A DNA stretch of 64,000 nt from assembly GCF_000007305.1 (NCBI RefSeq), contig NC_003413.1, positions 987,318-1,051,317 of the forward strand, given 5' to 3'. A program made the position numbers and the translations under genes. The notes under the pieces were generated by a model, which ran no database searches, had not been told where the DNA came from, and saw nothing but the letters and a program-made list of their open reading frames with translations. The stretch is from Pyrococcus furiosus DSM 3638 (GTDB lineage: Archaea; Methanobacteriota_B; Thermococci; Thermococcales; Thermococcaceae). Every line of letters starts with the position of its first letter. Within the stretch, counting starts at the first letter, position 1. Positions 8,169 to 15,982 of this stretch are shown piece by piece.

Positions 8169-8771
8169 ATGAAGCTCATTGAAATAATTAAAGAGCTAAA
8201 AAATATGGAAGAAGAAGCATTTAAAAGTTATCTAGAGTTAATCAAGAATCTTAGAGATCCAGAAGATGCTGACCTCAAAAGAATAACTTTAAGGTTAGCT
8301 GTAGATAAAATCTTCCACAGGGAACTTATGGAGGCCATAGAAAGGGCCTACGAAAAATCAGTTAAATTGATAAGAGACAACATTGAGCCTTATTACCCAG
8401 AACTAGAACCCATAAGAGAATCCCTCCTAGAGCTTGATCAAGGACTAGCTCTAATTCCTGGAGTTCCAGCGTTGTTACTACCTCTAGATCTTGGAAAGTT
8501 AGGTAGGAGAATACCAACGGAGGATATCCTGGCAGAGATCATCAAGTCATTGCCTGAACCTTCAATAATCCCAGAGGAGAAGAGAGAAGAAATTAAAGGA
8601 AACTTAGAAAAGGTCACGAGCATTGAAGAGGAAATGATAGACAAGTATACCAAGCTTCACGAAAAAGCATTTCATCCAGTAATTAAGGATCTGACAAGCT
8701 CTATAATTCAGAATGAGAATCAGCACAAAGCTCTACTTTTAAAGTTAAAAGAGAGAATAGAATCCGAATAG
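8169..8771 (+). CDS. Conserved hypothetical, possible ferritin-like four-helix protein
   Basis: 200 residues, almost all predicted helix with a Pro-rich middle (LALIPGVPALLLPLDLGK). The helices carry carboxylate/histidine patterns that resemble a di-iron ferritin-like bundle: EEEAFKSY in helix 1, DKIFHRELMEA in helix 2, EEEMIDKY in helix 3 and ENQHKALL in helix 4. Only the last is a standard ExxH pair, so the di-iron idea is a hypothesis. No signal peptide. GGTGATG lies upstream of the ATG at 8169. It is divergent from the PIN-ATPase gene and followed by a separate promoter. Confidence 0.6.
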   Translation: MKLIEIIKELKNMEEEAFKSYLELIKNLRDPEDADLKRITLRLAVDKIFHRELMEAIERAYEKSVKLIRDNIEPYYPELEPIRESLLELDQGLALIPGVPALLLPLDLGKLGRRIPTEDILAEIIKSLPEPSIIPEEKREEIKGNLEKVTSIEEEMIDKYTKLHEKAFHPVIKDLTSSIIQNENQHKALLLKLKERIESE

Positions 8772-8856
8772 CTTTTGCGGAGGTATTCCTTCTTACTTAT
8801 CATATTGACAATTTTAGTAAACTTTTTAAATAATCTGACCTATCATTCAAACTGCT

Positions 8857-10077
8857 ATGTCAATCGTAACGAGTATACAGGCATTAGATAGAATTCTTGG
8901 TGGGGGGATAAAAGAAAATTGTAACATTGCGTTAGTTGGAAGTATTGATAACGATTATGTTTTGCTAATGCATCAAATAGTAAACTCAATTCTCTCTCAA
9001 GGAAAGAAAGTTCTCCTAGTTGAGTTTAGGGAAGATCCAAACTCCCTTCTCGAATGGTTAAAGGATTACGGAATTGACTATGCCCAATATATGGAAAGAA
9101 AACAACTAAGGATTCTTGATGGTTTCACCAATGTTTATTCTCAAACCCAAGTATCTAAGCCAGATATACTTCCCAATCCTCTCGACTTAAGTATAACCTC
9201 AGCTATTATTAGAGATGCCGTGAGCAAAGAAAAGTACGACTTTGTAGTTCTTGACGACATTACTACCTTATATCCCCTTCAGCCTGACCCAAGAGGGTAC
9301 ATAAGGGTAACCATAAGGCTTGTTAATTCACTTAAGAGCAGAGGAGCTTCGGTAATCGGTGGAATAAACAAAGATGTTCTGCCCATTCAAGATTTAACAA
9401 TGATATTAATTCCATTTGAGTACGTGGTTGAGGTTATGAATGGAATAATAAGGGTAAAGAGGTCTTATTCTCCATTAACAACACCTATTGAGGGAATTAA
9501 TTACGTCAAGTCAAAGAAAGGAATAGTTGATGTTGAAAGTGCTTTCAACAATGTGTATCAAATGAGAGACTCAATTACACTAAAGGAAGACGGCTCTTTA
9601 ATGCTAGGTAATCTTAGAGTTCAAATAATAGATGAATTCTCAGAGGCAAGCCTAATCAAATTTGTGTATATGTACTTAGGACCAGAAAAGGGAAAGGAGT
9701 TCCTTTATAAATGGGGAAAGTTTGAGAGTAAAGAGCTTAAACTCCCCAAATCCTCAAAAGAAAAAGCAAGGCAAATTTTGGAGGACATGTTCACGACAAC
9801 AAAAATAACTGGAGGAGGTATACTCAATTTTGTCAGCTTTGAGGATGATATAATAGTTATTGAAGGTAAGAATCTGTTCCCTAGGCTTAAAAACTTTCCC
9901 TACCCAGCTCATGTTAACTATGCAGGTTCAATTGCTGGGATAGTCGAGAAGTTACTTGGAGGAGAGTGGAAAGGTGATGAAATTTCCTGCGAGTCCCAAG
10001 GACATGAAAAGTGTCTGTTTGTAATAAGGAAAGTGTCAGATTCTAAAAGTTCAGAAGAAGAAAAGGAAGAGAAGTAA
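8857..10077 (+). CDS. KaiC-like RecA-fold domain fused to a V4R domain
   Basis: 406 residues in two parts. Residues 1-230 follow the RadA/KaiC fold (SIQALDRILGGGIKEN, VLLVEFREDP, YDFVVLDDITTLYPL), but the Walker A site reads ALVGSIDNDYVLL and lacks the GKT/GKS lysine, so ATP hydrolysis is doubtful. Residues 250-395 form a V4R (4-vinyl reductase) small-molecule-binding domain, ending with the CESQGHEKCLF cysteine motif typical of V4R. The tail is acidic. V4R domains often sense hydrocarbon-like ligands or serve as adaptors, so a sensor/regulator is likely. A TATA element at about 8818-8830 places the start at or near the ATG, so the transcript is probably leaderless. Confidence 0.8.
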   Translation: MSIVTSIQALDRILGGGIKENCNIALVGSIDNDYVLLMHQIVNSILSQGKKVLLVEFREDPNSLLEWLKDYGIDYAQYMERKQLRILDGFTNVYSQTQVSKPDILPNPLDLSITSAIIRDAVSKEKYDFVVLDDITTLYPLQPDPRGYIRVTIRLVNSLKSRGASVIGGINKDVLPIQDLTMILIPFEYVVEVMNGIIRVKRSYSPLTTPIEGINYVKSKKGIVDVESAFNNVYQMRDSITLKEDGSLMLGNLRVQIIDEFSEASLIKFVYMYLGPEKGKEFLYKWGKFESKELKLPKSSKEKARQILEDMFTTTKITGGGILNFVSFEDDIIVIEGKNLFPRLKNFPYPAHVNYAGSIAGIVEKLLGGEWKGDEISCESQGHEKCLFVIRKVSDSKSSEEEKEEK

Positions 10078-10079
10078 CA

Positions 10080-10526
10080 TCATTCACTTCTTAATTTAAG
10101 TCCAGTGTATTCCTGTTTCATTCTTTCAACAAGCTCGCTGATCTCTTTACTTATCTCCCTCAGCTTATCCGAGAGAGCTTCTAATTCCTTCACAGTTTCC
10201 TCAAACATCTTTTCCATGTGTTCAACTTCTTCCATTGCAAGAGCTAGCTTTTCTTCTTCCTCCTTCTTGTAGGTTTCTATTTCTAAGCTATCTAAGTTCC
10301 ACACAATTTTCCCATCTTCTATGTTAAAATCTACAGATATTCTCACAACATCCTCTTTCTTGACTCCCATTTCTTGAAGCTTCTCAAAGATAATTTTGTT
10401 CAACTCACCAGCTGCCTTAACAACTTCTTCAGGGAAGACTTTCCCTCTAGTTATGGCGAATAGTACCCTTCTAACTTTGTTTGCATATCCACTAGCCCTA
10501 ACGAATCCAGTCATTAGCTTGGGCAT
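10080..10526 (-). CDS. Conserved archaeal protein with C-terminal coiled coil (possibly DUF2258)
   Basis: About 148 residues from ATG 10526, which has GGTGA 6 bases upstream. The N-terminal 90 residues form a small alpha/beta domain (LMTGFVRASGYANKVRR, VVRISVDFNIEDGKIVW). The rest is a strong heptad coiled coil (EEVEHMEKMFEETVKELEAL onward). I associate this architecture with a DUF2258-like archaeal family, which is tentative. It starts about 60 bases from the divergent adenylate kinase gene and converges with the KaiC/V4R gene 2 bases away. Function unknown; a nucleic-acid or chromatin role is only a guess. Confidence 0.65.
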   Translation of the reverse strand: MPKLMTGFVRASGYANKVRRVLFAITRGKVFPEEVVKAAGELNKIIFEKLQEMGVKKEDVVRISVDFNIEDGKIVWNLDSLEIETYKKEEEEKLALAMEEVEHMEKMFEETVKELEALSDKLREISKEISELVERMKQEYTGLKLRSE

Positions 10527-10585
10527 GGCATTCACCAATTAATTTTTGTAGGTTGTAGTATAAATCACTAACTGGTGATCCCAAG

Positions 10586-11248
10586 GTGAACATTCTAATA
10601 TTTGGTCCCCCAGGGAGCGGAAAATCAACCCAGGCAAGAAGAATTGTAGAAAGATATGGATTAACTTACATTTCCTCTGGAGACTTAATAAGAAAAGAAA
10701 TTGCAGAAGGAACACCTCTCGGACGAGAAATGCAGGCTTATCTTGCCAGAGGAGATCTAATTCCTGACACCATAGTGAACACTTTAATAATCTCAAAGCT
10801 CAGGAGGGTTAGAAAGGATTTTATAATGGATGGCTATCCTAGAACTCCCGAGCAGGTGATAGCACTAGAAAATTATCTCTATGACCATGGGATAAAAATA
10901 GATGTGGCCATAGACATATACGTCTCCCTAGAGGAGAGTATTAGAAGAGTATCTGGAAGAAGGATATGTCCCAAGTGCGGAGCGGTTTATCATGTCGAAT
11001 TCAATCCTCCCAAGATACCTGGGAGATGTGATGTATGTGGGGCGGAGCTAGTTCAGAGAGAAGATGATAGACCGGAAGTTGTTGAAAAACGATATAGGAT
11101 TTATATGAAAAATATGGAGCCCATAATCAAGTTTTATCAGAAGCAGAGGATCTACGTAAAAATAAACGGACATGGAAATATTGACGAAGTATGGGAGAGA
11201 ATAAGGCCTCTATTAGATTACATCCGCAATAGGGAGGCGATGATTTGA
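10586..11248 (+). CDS. adk: Adenylate kinase with zinc-binding LID
   Basis: 220 residues from a GTG at 10586 with GGTGAT 7 bases upstream. It converts AMP and ATP to two ADP. The P-loop GPPGSGKSTQA is at residues 7-17, the AMP site includes ISSGDLIRKEI and MDGYPRTPEQV, and the LID holds four zinc cysteines (CPKCGAVYH and CDVCG). This is the long, bacterial-type enzyme rather than the short archaeal AdkA. It is followed by only 37 bases before tgtA, in which a possible C/D box RNA sits. Confidence 0.95.
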   Translation: MNILIFGPPGSGKSTQARRIVERYGLTYISSGDLIRKEIAEGTPLGREMQAYLARGDLIPDTIVNTLIISKLRRVRKDFIMDGYPRTPEQVIALENYLYDHGIKIDVAIDIYVSLEESIRRVSGRRICPKCGAVYHVEFNPPKIPGRCDVCGAELVQREDDRPEVVEKRYRIYMKNMEPIIKFYQKQRIYVKINGHGNIDEVWERIRPLLDYIRNREAMI

Positions 11249-11294
11249 CTCCGGAAAATCTGATCGATGATGAAGTCCAGCCCGAATGAGCCGA
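11237..11294 (+). ncRNA. Possible C/D box guide RNA between adk and tgtA
   Basis: Read on the plus strand: a C-like box GCGATGA at 11237-11243 (one mismatch to RTGATGA), a perfect D' box CTGA at 11260-11263, a 3-base gap, a perfect C' box ATGATGA at 11267-11273, and a D-like box CCGA at 11291-11294 (or ATGA at 11286). The tight D'-C' pair is typical of archaeal box C/D RNAs, but the outer boxes are imperfect and it overlaps both flanking coding ends. Confidence is therefore limited. Confidence 0.35.
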
Positions 11295-13043
11295 GGTGAT
11301 AGTATGCTAAGATTTGAAATAAAGGACAGGGATGCTGCTGGAAGGATTGGAAAATTGGAGGTCAATGGAAAGAAGATAGAGACTCCAGCTATAATGCCAG
11401 TTGTTAACCCTAAGCAGCTTATAGTTGAACCAAAGGAACTAAAGAGAATGGGATTTGATATAATAATAACAAACTCCTATATAATCTATAAAGACAAAAA
11501 ACTGAGGGAAAAGGCTTTAGAAAAAGGCATACATAGGCTTTTAGACTACGATGGCATAATAGAGGTTGACTCAGGCTCATTCCAACTTATGAGGTATGGA
11601 AAAGTCGAAGTTACGAACAGGGAAATAGTCGAGTTTCAGCACAAAATTGGGGTTGACATAGGGACTTTTCTCGACATCCCTACACCCCCAGATGCTCCCA
11701 GGGAAAAGGCCGAGCAGGATTTGAAGATCACCCTAGAAAGGGCAAAAGAAGCTGAAAGTATAAAGCAAATTCCAATGAATGCCACAGTTCAAGGTTCAAC
11801 ATACCTGGACTTAAGGAAACTTGCCGCAAGAAAGCTAAGCGAAATGAACTTTGAAATTCATCCAATTGGAGCTGTTGTTCCATTGCTAGAGAGTTATAGA
11901 TTTAAGGACGTTGTGGACATCGTTATCGCATCTAAAATGGGCCTTAGGCCAGATAGGCCTGTTCACCTTTTCGGAGCTGGCCATCCAATGGTTTTTGCTT
12001 TAGCAGTTGCTATGGGAGTTGACCTGTTTGACTCCGCAAGTTATGCACTTTATGCAAAAGATGATAGATACTTAACTCCCCAGGGGACTAAGAGATTAGA
12101 AGAGCTCGAATATTTTTCCTGCTCCTGTCCCGTTTGTTCTAAATACACTCCGCAAGAACTAAGAGAAATGCCAAAAGAAGAAAGGGAAAAATTACTTGCT
12201 CTCCACAATCTGTGGGTTATTAGAGAGGAAATTAATAGAGTAAAACAGGCAATAAAGGAGGGTGAGCTTTGGAGGCTCGTTGATGAGAGGGCAAGAGCTC
12301 ATCCAAAGCTATATGCCGCTTACAAAAGGCTTCTGGAGTATTATCATTATTTGGAGGAATACGAACCAATAACTAAGAAGTCCGCATTCTTTAAAATAAG
12401 TGAGGAAAGCCTAAAATGGCCAATTGCAAGAAGGGCAAAAGAAAGAGCAGAAAAGGTAAAGGCAAAGTTCCCCGAAAGCATTCCCCATCCAATATTTGGG
12501 GAGATTCCCAAATATCTTAGCCTAACATATCCCTTTGCTCAAAGCGAGAGTGAGGAAGACTTTCAAATAGAAAAACCAACAAGAGAGAACGCAATCCTCT
12601 ACATAATGGCAATAGCCGAGTACCAGTTTGGTGAAGGAGCAGGAGAAGCATTTAGAGACGCTGAAGTTGAGATAGCAAAGACGGGAATGCCTAGGCAGGT
12701 AAAGAAAAATGGAAAAAGGCTCGCCACTGTAAGAGCTGAAGACGGATTGCTAACCCTGGGAATTGAAGGTGCTAAAAGGCTCCACGAACTTCTCCCATAT
12801 CCAGTGATGAGAGTTGTGGTTAATAAGGAAGCTGAACCATTTGCCAGGAAAGGAAAAGACGTCTTCGCCAAGTTCGTAGAATTTGCAGATCCTAAAATCA
12901 GGCCATATGACGAGGTTCTGATTGTTAATGAAAACGATGAGTTACTTGCAACGGGGCAAGCTCTACTTTCGGGCAGAGAAATGGTTTTGTTCAGCTCAGG
13001 AAGAGCCGTTAAAACAAGAAGAGGTGTAGAGGAGAAAAAGTGA
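11286..13043 (+). CDS. tgtA: tRNA-guanine(15) transglycosylase (archaeosine synthesis)
   Basis: 585 residues. It swaps guanine-15 of tRNA for preQ0, the first tRNA-level step to archaeosine, which stabilises the tRNA core. The N-terminal catalytic barrel contains FQHKIGVDIGTFLDIPTPP, with the aspartates for catalysis, VPLLESYR, and the zinc site CSCPVC. Linker domains follow, and a C-terminal PUA domain spans about residues 500-580 (YPVMRVVVNKEAEPFARKGK). ATG 11286 matches the MSRGD start I recall for the P. horikoshii enzyme; ATG 11304 with GAGGTGAT before it is a plausible alternative. Length is normal. Confidence 0.97.
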   Translation: MSRGDSMLRFEIKDRDAAGRIGKLEVNGKKIETPAIMPVVNPKQLIVEPKELKRMGFDIIITNSYIIYKDKKLREKALEKGIHRLLDYDGIIEVDSGSFQLMRYGKVEVTNREIVEFQHKIGVDIGTFLDIPTPPDAPREKAEQDLKITLERAKEAESIKQIPMNATVQGSTYLDLRKLAARKLSEMNFEIHPIGAVVPLLESYRFKDVVDIVIASKMGLRPDRPVHLFGAGHPMVFALAVAMGVDLFDSASYALYAKDDRYLTPQGTKRLEELEYFSCSCPVCSKYTPQELREMPKEEREKLLALHNLWVIREEINRVKQAIKEGELWRLVDERARAHPKLYAAYKRLLEYYHYLEEYEPITKKSAFFKISEESLKWPIARRAKERAEKVKAKFPESIPHPIFGEIPKYLSLTYPFAQSESEEDFQIEKPTRENAILYIMAIAEYQFGEGAGEAFRDAEVEIAKTGMPRQVKKNGKRLATVRAEDGLLTLGIEGAKRLHELLPYPVMRVVVNKEAEPFARKGKDVFAKFVEFADPKIRPYDEVLIVNENDELLATGQALLSGREMVLFSSGRAVKTRRGVEEKK

Positions 13044-13080
13044 TATACCCTAATAACTAATCCTATCTAGGGGATAAAGT

Positions 13081-13380
13081 ATGGAGTTCAACATGTTTGG
13101 CATAACAGGGGATGTAGGCGTTGGTGCTGTAGTGGGATTCATAGTGGGATATGCATTGAAGAAATTCATGAAGATAGTGATGGCTCTAATAGGAGCTTAC
13201 GTGCTTAGCTTATTCTGGCTTCAACAAAAGGGTGTTATAACAATAAACACAGAGGCCCTCTTTAACCTCACAAAAGAAGCTGCCCAAACAACCTTGAGCT
13301 TGGGAGAGAAAGCATTAGGAATTCTCCCAGGAGGAGCAGCATTTGTTGCAGGCTTCTACCTAGGATTTAAGAAGGGATGA
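13081..13380 (+). CDS. FUN14-family membrane protein
   Basis: 99 residues with Gly-rich membrane helices: about residues 12-26 (GVGAVVGFIVGYALK), 28-46 (KIVMALIGAYVLSLFWLQQ) and the end (GGAAFVAGFYLGFKKG). The GxxxGxxxG packing and the last helix are typical of FUN14. Eukaryotic FUNDC1 is a mitophagy receptor; the archaeal role is unknown. It begins 37 bases after tgtA and may be read through from it. The last 21 bases overlap the converging phosphodiesterase gene. Confidence 0.8.
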   Translation: MEFNMFGITGDVGVGAVVGFIVGYALKKFMKIVMALIGAYVLSLFWLQQKGVITINTEALFNLTKEAAQTTLSLGEKALGILPGGAAFVAGFYLGFKKG

Positions 13381-14484
13381 CCCCTTCATTTCTCCTTTCT
13401 TTCCTACACCAAAGAAATCCAAGATTGTAGGAGCTATGTCATATAAAGTTGCCTCTTCTTTTTTTACATCTAACCCCCAAATAATAAGAGGAACCTTCAT
13501 GACCTGGGAATTTCTAGAACCATGCATTCCTTTCACCCAATAGCTTTTTCCCTTTACCTTCTGACACTCCCTATGGTGGCAGAACCAGTAACCCTTCTTG
13601 GCAGAGACTATTAAGTCGCCACTCACCGGAACATTAAGGTAAGGAAGATCCTCTCTAAAGAAAATCTCATTCACTCCTGGAGCTCTCCTTAAGAGCTGAT
13701 AAGCCTCCTCTTTCTCTTCTGGATTCTTTAGATAGATGTGAACGCCTCCACCAGAAGATACTCTAAGCACTTCTATCCCATGCCTTTTCAAATATTCCCT
13801 TAGGTTTACCCAGGTGTGGACTTCTTCTTGCCCGTGATCCGCAAATATTATGAAAGCGTATTCATCCTTTAATCTTTCCCATAAGCTCCTCACCGCAGAA
13901 TCTACAGTCTCTATAGCCTTTAAAGCATCTTTACTTTCGGGCCCATAATCATGTTGCATCCCGTCTATTGACGCGAAATGAACAAGGAGAAGATCTGGTT
14001 TGCACTCCTCGTAAAGATAAATTGCCGAATTCAACACCCACAAATCCTTTTTCCAATCTCTCCCATGCTTTCTATAAAGCTCGTCGGAAGAGAAGAATGG
14101 GGGGTATATTCTCACATCAACATTGCTGAAAGGAGGCATGGTGTAGCCCGAGACACTCGCTATTCTGACACCCCTTTGCCTCAAAATATCTTGAATTAGA
14201 GGGGCCTTTATCACCTCATGGGGGTTGAAAGCAACTTTAAAGTCGTAAAACTTCACTTTAACTCCTGTTATCCTATCATAATATCCATTCTCTACAACCC
14301 AATGGATCCTTGGCTCTACCCCCGTCATTACAGTGGTATGAACAAGATCTGTGAGAGTTGGAAATATAGAATCCACGATAAAATATTCTCCATTTTCTGC
14401 TAACTCGCTTAAAAATGGCATATATTTAAAGTTGTACACTCCATTTCCATCTAGACTTATTAAGACAAGCTTTCTTCGCTCCAT
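13360..14484 (-). CDS. Type I phosphodiesterase / nucleotide pyrophosphatase family enzyme
   Basis: 374 residues of the alkaline phosphatase superfamily. Visible metal and nucleophile positions: VLISLDGNG at the start (Asp), SIFPTLTDLVHTTVMTG with the Thr nucleophile, SIDGMQHDYGP (Asp and His), IIFADHGQEE (Asp-His) and GMHGSRNSQVM (His). There is no signal peptide, so it acts in the cytosol, hydrolysing phosphodiester or pyrophosphate bonds in an unknown substrate. Related archaeal proteins are also annotated as phosphonate monoester or predicted AP-superfamily enzymes. It starts about 60 bases before the C/D box RNA that lies upstream on the same strand. Confidence 0.85.
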   Translation of the reverse strand: MERRKLVLISLDGNGVYNFKYMPFLSELAENGEYFIVDSIFPTLTDLVHTTVMTGVEPRIHWVVENGYYDRITGVKVKFYDFKVAFNPHEVIKAPLIQDILRQRGVRIASVSGYTMPPFSNVDVRIYPPFFSSDELYRKHGRDWKKDLWVLNSAIYLYEECKPDLLLVHFASIDGMQHDYGPESKDALKAIETVDSAVRSLWERLKDEYAFIIFADHGQEEVHTWVNLREYLKRHGIEVLRVSSGGGVHIYLKNPEEKEEAYQLLRRAPGVNEIFFREDLPYLNVPVSGDLIVSAKKGYWFCHHRECQKVKGKSYWVKGMHGSRNSQVMKVPLIIWGLDVKKEEATLYDIAPTILDFFGVGKKGEMKGSSLLKS

Positions 14485-14491
14485 TTTCCAT

Positions 14492-14547
14492 AACCTCAGC
14501 CGGTAGGTGGTTCATCATCTTTCAGCCGGGAGTAGCTCATCATCTGC
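14492..14547 (-). ncRNA. C/D box guide sRNA (2'-O-methylation guide)
   Basis: On the minus strand all four boxes are perfect: C ATGATGA (14543-14537), an 11-base guide, D' CTGA (14525-14522), a 3-base gap, C' ATGATGA (14518-14512), a 12-base guide, and D CTGA (14499-14496). Spacing is exactly that of Pyrococcus box C/D RNAs bound by L7Ae, Nop5 and fibrillarin. The guides (GCTACTCCCGG before D', ACCACCTACCGG before D) predict targets CCGGGAGTAGC and CCGGTAGGTGGT, methylated opposite the fifth base before each D box (a G and a U). It lies just upstream of the phosphodiesterase gene on the same strand. Confidence 0.92.
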
Positions 14548-14585
14548 CATAATTTTTTAACGGCCTTACTTCATAAACTTAATTG

Positions 14586-15599
14586 ATGGGAGCGAGGGAG
14601 GCCTTACCAAAGTACTTCTCAATCCTCGAAGGAGAGGAGTTGCCTAACTTCCTCTTAGCAAGGAAAATCGCTGTTAATTTTGATCCTTCCTCTCCTCTAG
14701 AGGAACTTTGGGCTATTCACGATGAAGGAATGGAAAAGTTGAGAGAGAATAATCTATCAGAAAACCCCGAGAAAAATTTGCTTGACTTAAAGAGCGTTAT
14801 AGCATCAAAAATAATTGAGAAATGCCATCTTTGTGAAATTAGGTGTGGTGTAAACAGGAAGGAGCAGGTAGGGTATTGTAGAGTTAAGGAAAGTCTAATA
14901 GCAAGTGATTTTCTTCACTATGGTGAAGAGCCAGAGCTTGTTCCTTCCTATACGATATTCTTCTCAGGTTGCAATTTTAGATGTGTTTTCTGTCAAAACT
15001 GGGACATCAGTCAGTTCAGAGTTGGAGTTGAACTTTTGCCAGAATATTTAGCACTAAAAATTGAAAGGGCATACAGGTTTGGTGCGAGAAACGTTAACTT
15101 CGTTGGAGGCGAACCCACACCTAATCTACCCTATATACTAGAGACGTTAAGATACGTTAATGTTCCAATTCCAGTTGTGTGGAATTCCAATATGTACATG
15201 AGCGAGGAGGCAATGAAGCTCCTAGACGGTATAGTTGACGTTTATCTGGGAGACTTTAAGTATGGAAATAATAACTGCGCTCGCAGATATTCCAAGATTC
15301 CCAACTATTGGGAGATTGTTACGAGAAACTTTTTGCTAGCGAAGAAACACTTCAGGGCCGAATTCCTCATTAGGCATTTGGTAATGCCAAATCATCTAGA
15401 GTGTTGCACCGAGCCAGTACTCAAGTGGATAGCGGAAAACTTGGGGAGGGATGTTCGAGTTAATGTCATGTTCCAATACAGGCCTGAGTACAAAGCCAAA
15501 AACTACAAAGAGATTTCACGAGTATTGACAATAGAGGAAATGGAAAAAGCAGAAAAACTTGTAAAGAAGTACGGTTTCAAGAATGCCCTTGTTGGGTGA
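14586..15599 (+). CDS. Radical SAM protein (pyruvate formate-lyase-activase-like)
   Basis: About 337 residues from ATG 14586. The radical SAM cluster motif is FSGCNFRCVFCQNW near residue 130, preceded by extra cysteines at CHLCEIRCGVN and GYCRVKE around residues 80-100, as in PflX/AmmeMemo-like activase relatives. VGGEPTPNLP is the SAM-binding GGEP motif. These proteins use SAM and a 4Fe-4S cluster to make radicals; the substrate here is unknown. The next gene (DUF192) starts just after its stop with a shared GGTGA, so the two form an operon. Confidence 0.88.
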   Translation: MGAREALPKYFSILEGEELPNFLLARKIAVNFDPSSPLEELWAIHDEGMEKLRENNLSENPEKNLLDLKSVIASKIIEKCHLCEIRCGVNRKEQVGYCRVKESLIASDFLHYGEEPELVPSYTIFFSGCNFRCVFCQNWDISQFRVGVELLPEYLALKIERAYRFGARNVNFVGGEPTPNLPYILETLRYVNVPIPVVWNSNMYMSEEAMKLLDGIVDVYLGDFKYGNNNCARRYSKIPNYWEIVTRNFLLAKKHFRAEFLIRHLVMPNHLECCTEPVLKWIAENLGRDVRVNVMFQYRPEYKAKNYKEISRVLTIEEMEKAEKLVKKYGFKNALVG

Positions 15600-15604
15600 A
15601 TGAT

Positions 15605-15955
15605 ATGTTAAACGTAACAAAAGGGAAAGAGATAAGGATAGAGGTGAGATTTGCCGACAATTTTATCAAGAGGTTTTTGGGCTTGATGTTTAGAAAACCC
15701 AGGTATGTGTTAATTTTTGTACTTCCCCTAGAGACAAGAATAAATGCCTCAGTACATGGTCTTTTTATGAGAGAAGCAATTGACGTAATCTTCCTAAATT
15801 CTAACAAGGAAGTGGTTGATTTAACAGTTTTAAAGCCATGGAGATTTTACGTCCCAAAAAGGCCAGCTAAATACATAGTAGAGGGGCCTAGGGGAATTAT
15901 AGAGGCTTTAAGCGTGGAGGTAGGAGATAGGCTTGAATGGAACAGAATGATTTAA
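15605..15955 (+). CDS. DUF192 family protein
   Basis: About 116 residues from ATG 15605, which has GGTGA 5 bases upstream within the previous gene's stop region; a GTG at 15596 is an alternative. The family pattern is present: FIKRFLGLMFRK, a hydrophobic strand ending in VHGLFMREAIDVIFLN, VVDLTVLKPWRFYVPKRPAKYIVEGP and a final IEALSVEVGDRLEW. DUF192 is a small beta-barrel domain, often exported; here no signal peptide is seen. Function is unknown. It is coupled to the radical SAM gene and precedes the Lhr helicase by about 27 bases. Confidence 0.85.
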   Translation: MLNVTKGKEIRIEVRFADNFIKRFLGLMFRKPRYVLIFVLPLETRINASVHGLFMREAIDVIFLNSNKEVVDLTVLKPWRFYVPKRPAKYIVEGPRGIIEALSVEVGDRLEWNRMI

Positions 15956-15982
15956 GAAGTAAGTTTGGTTTTGAATTGTGAG

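Noticed and set aside
13978-14403. Plus-strand open frames inside the phosphodiesterase gene
   Set aside because: Antisense shadows of the conserved enzyme; no promoter or ribosome site.
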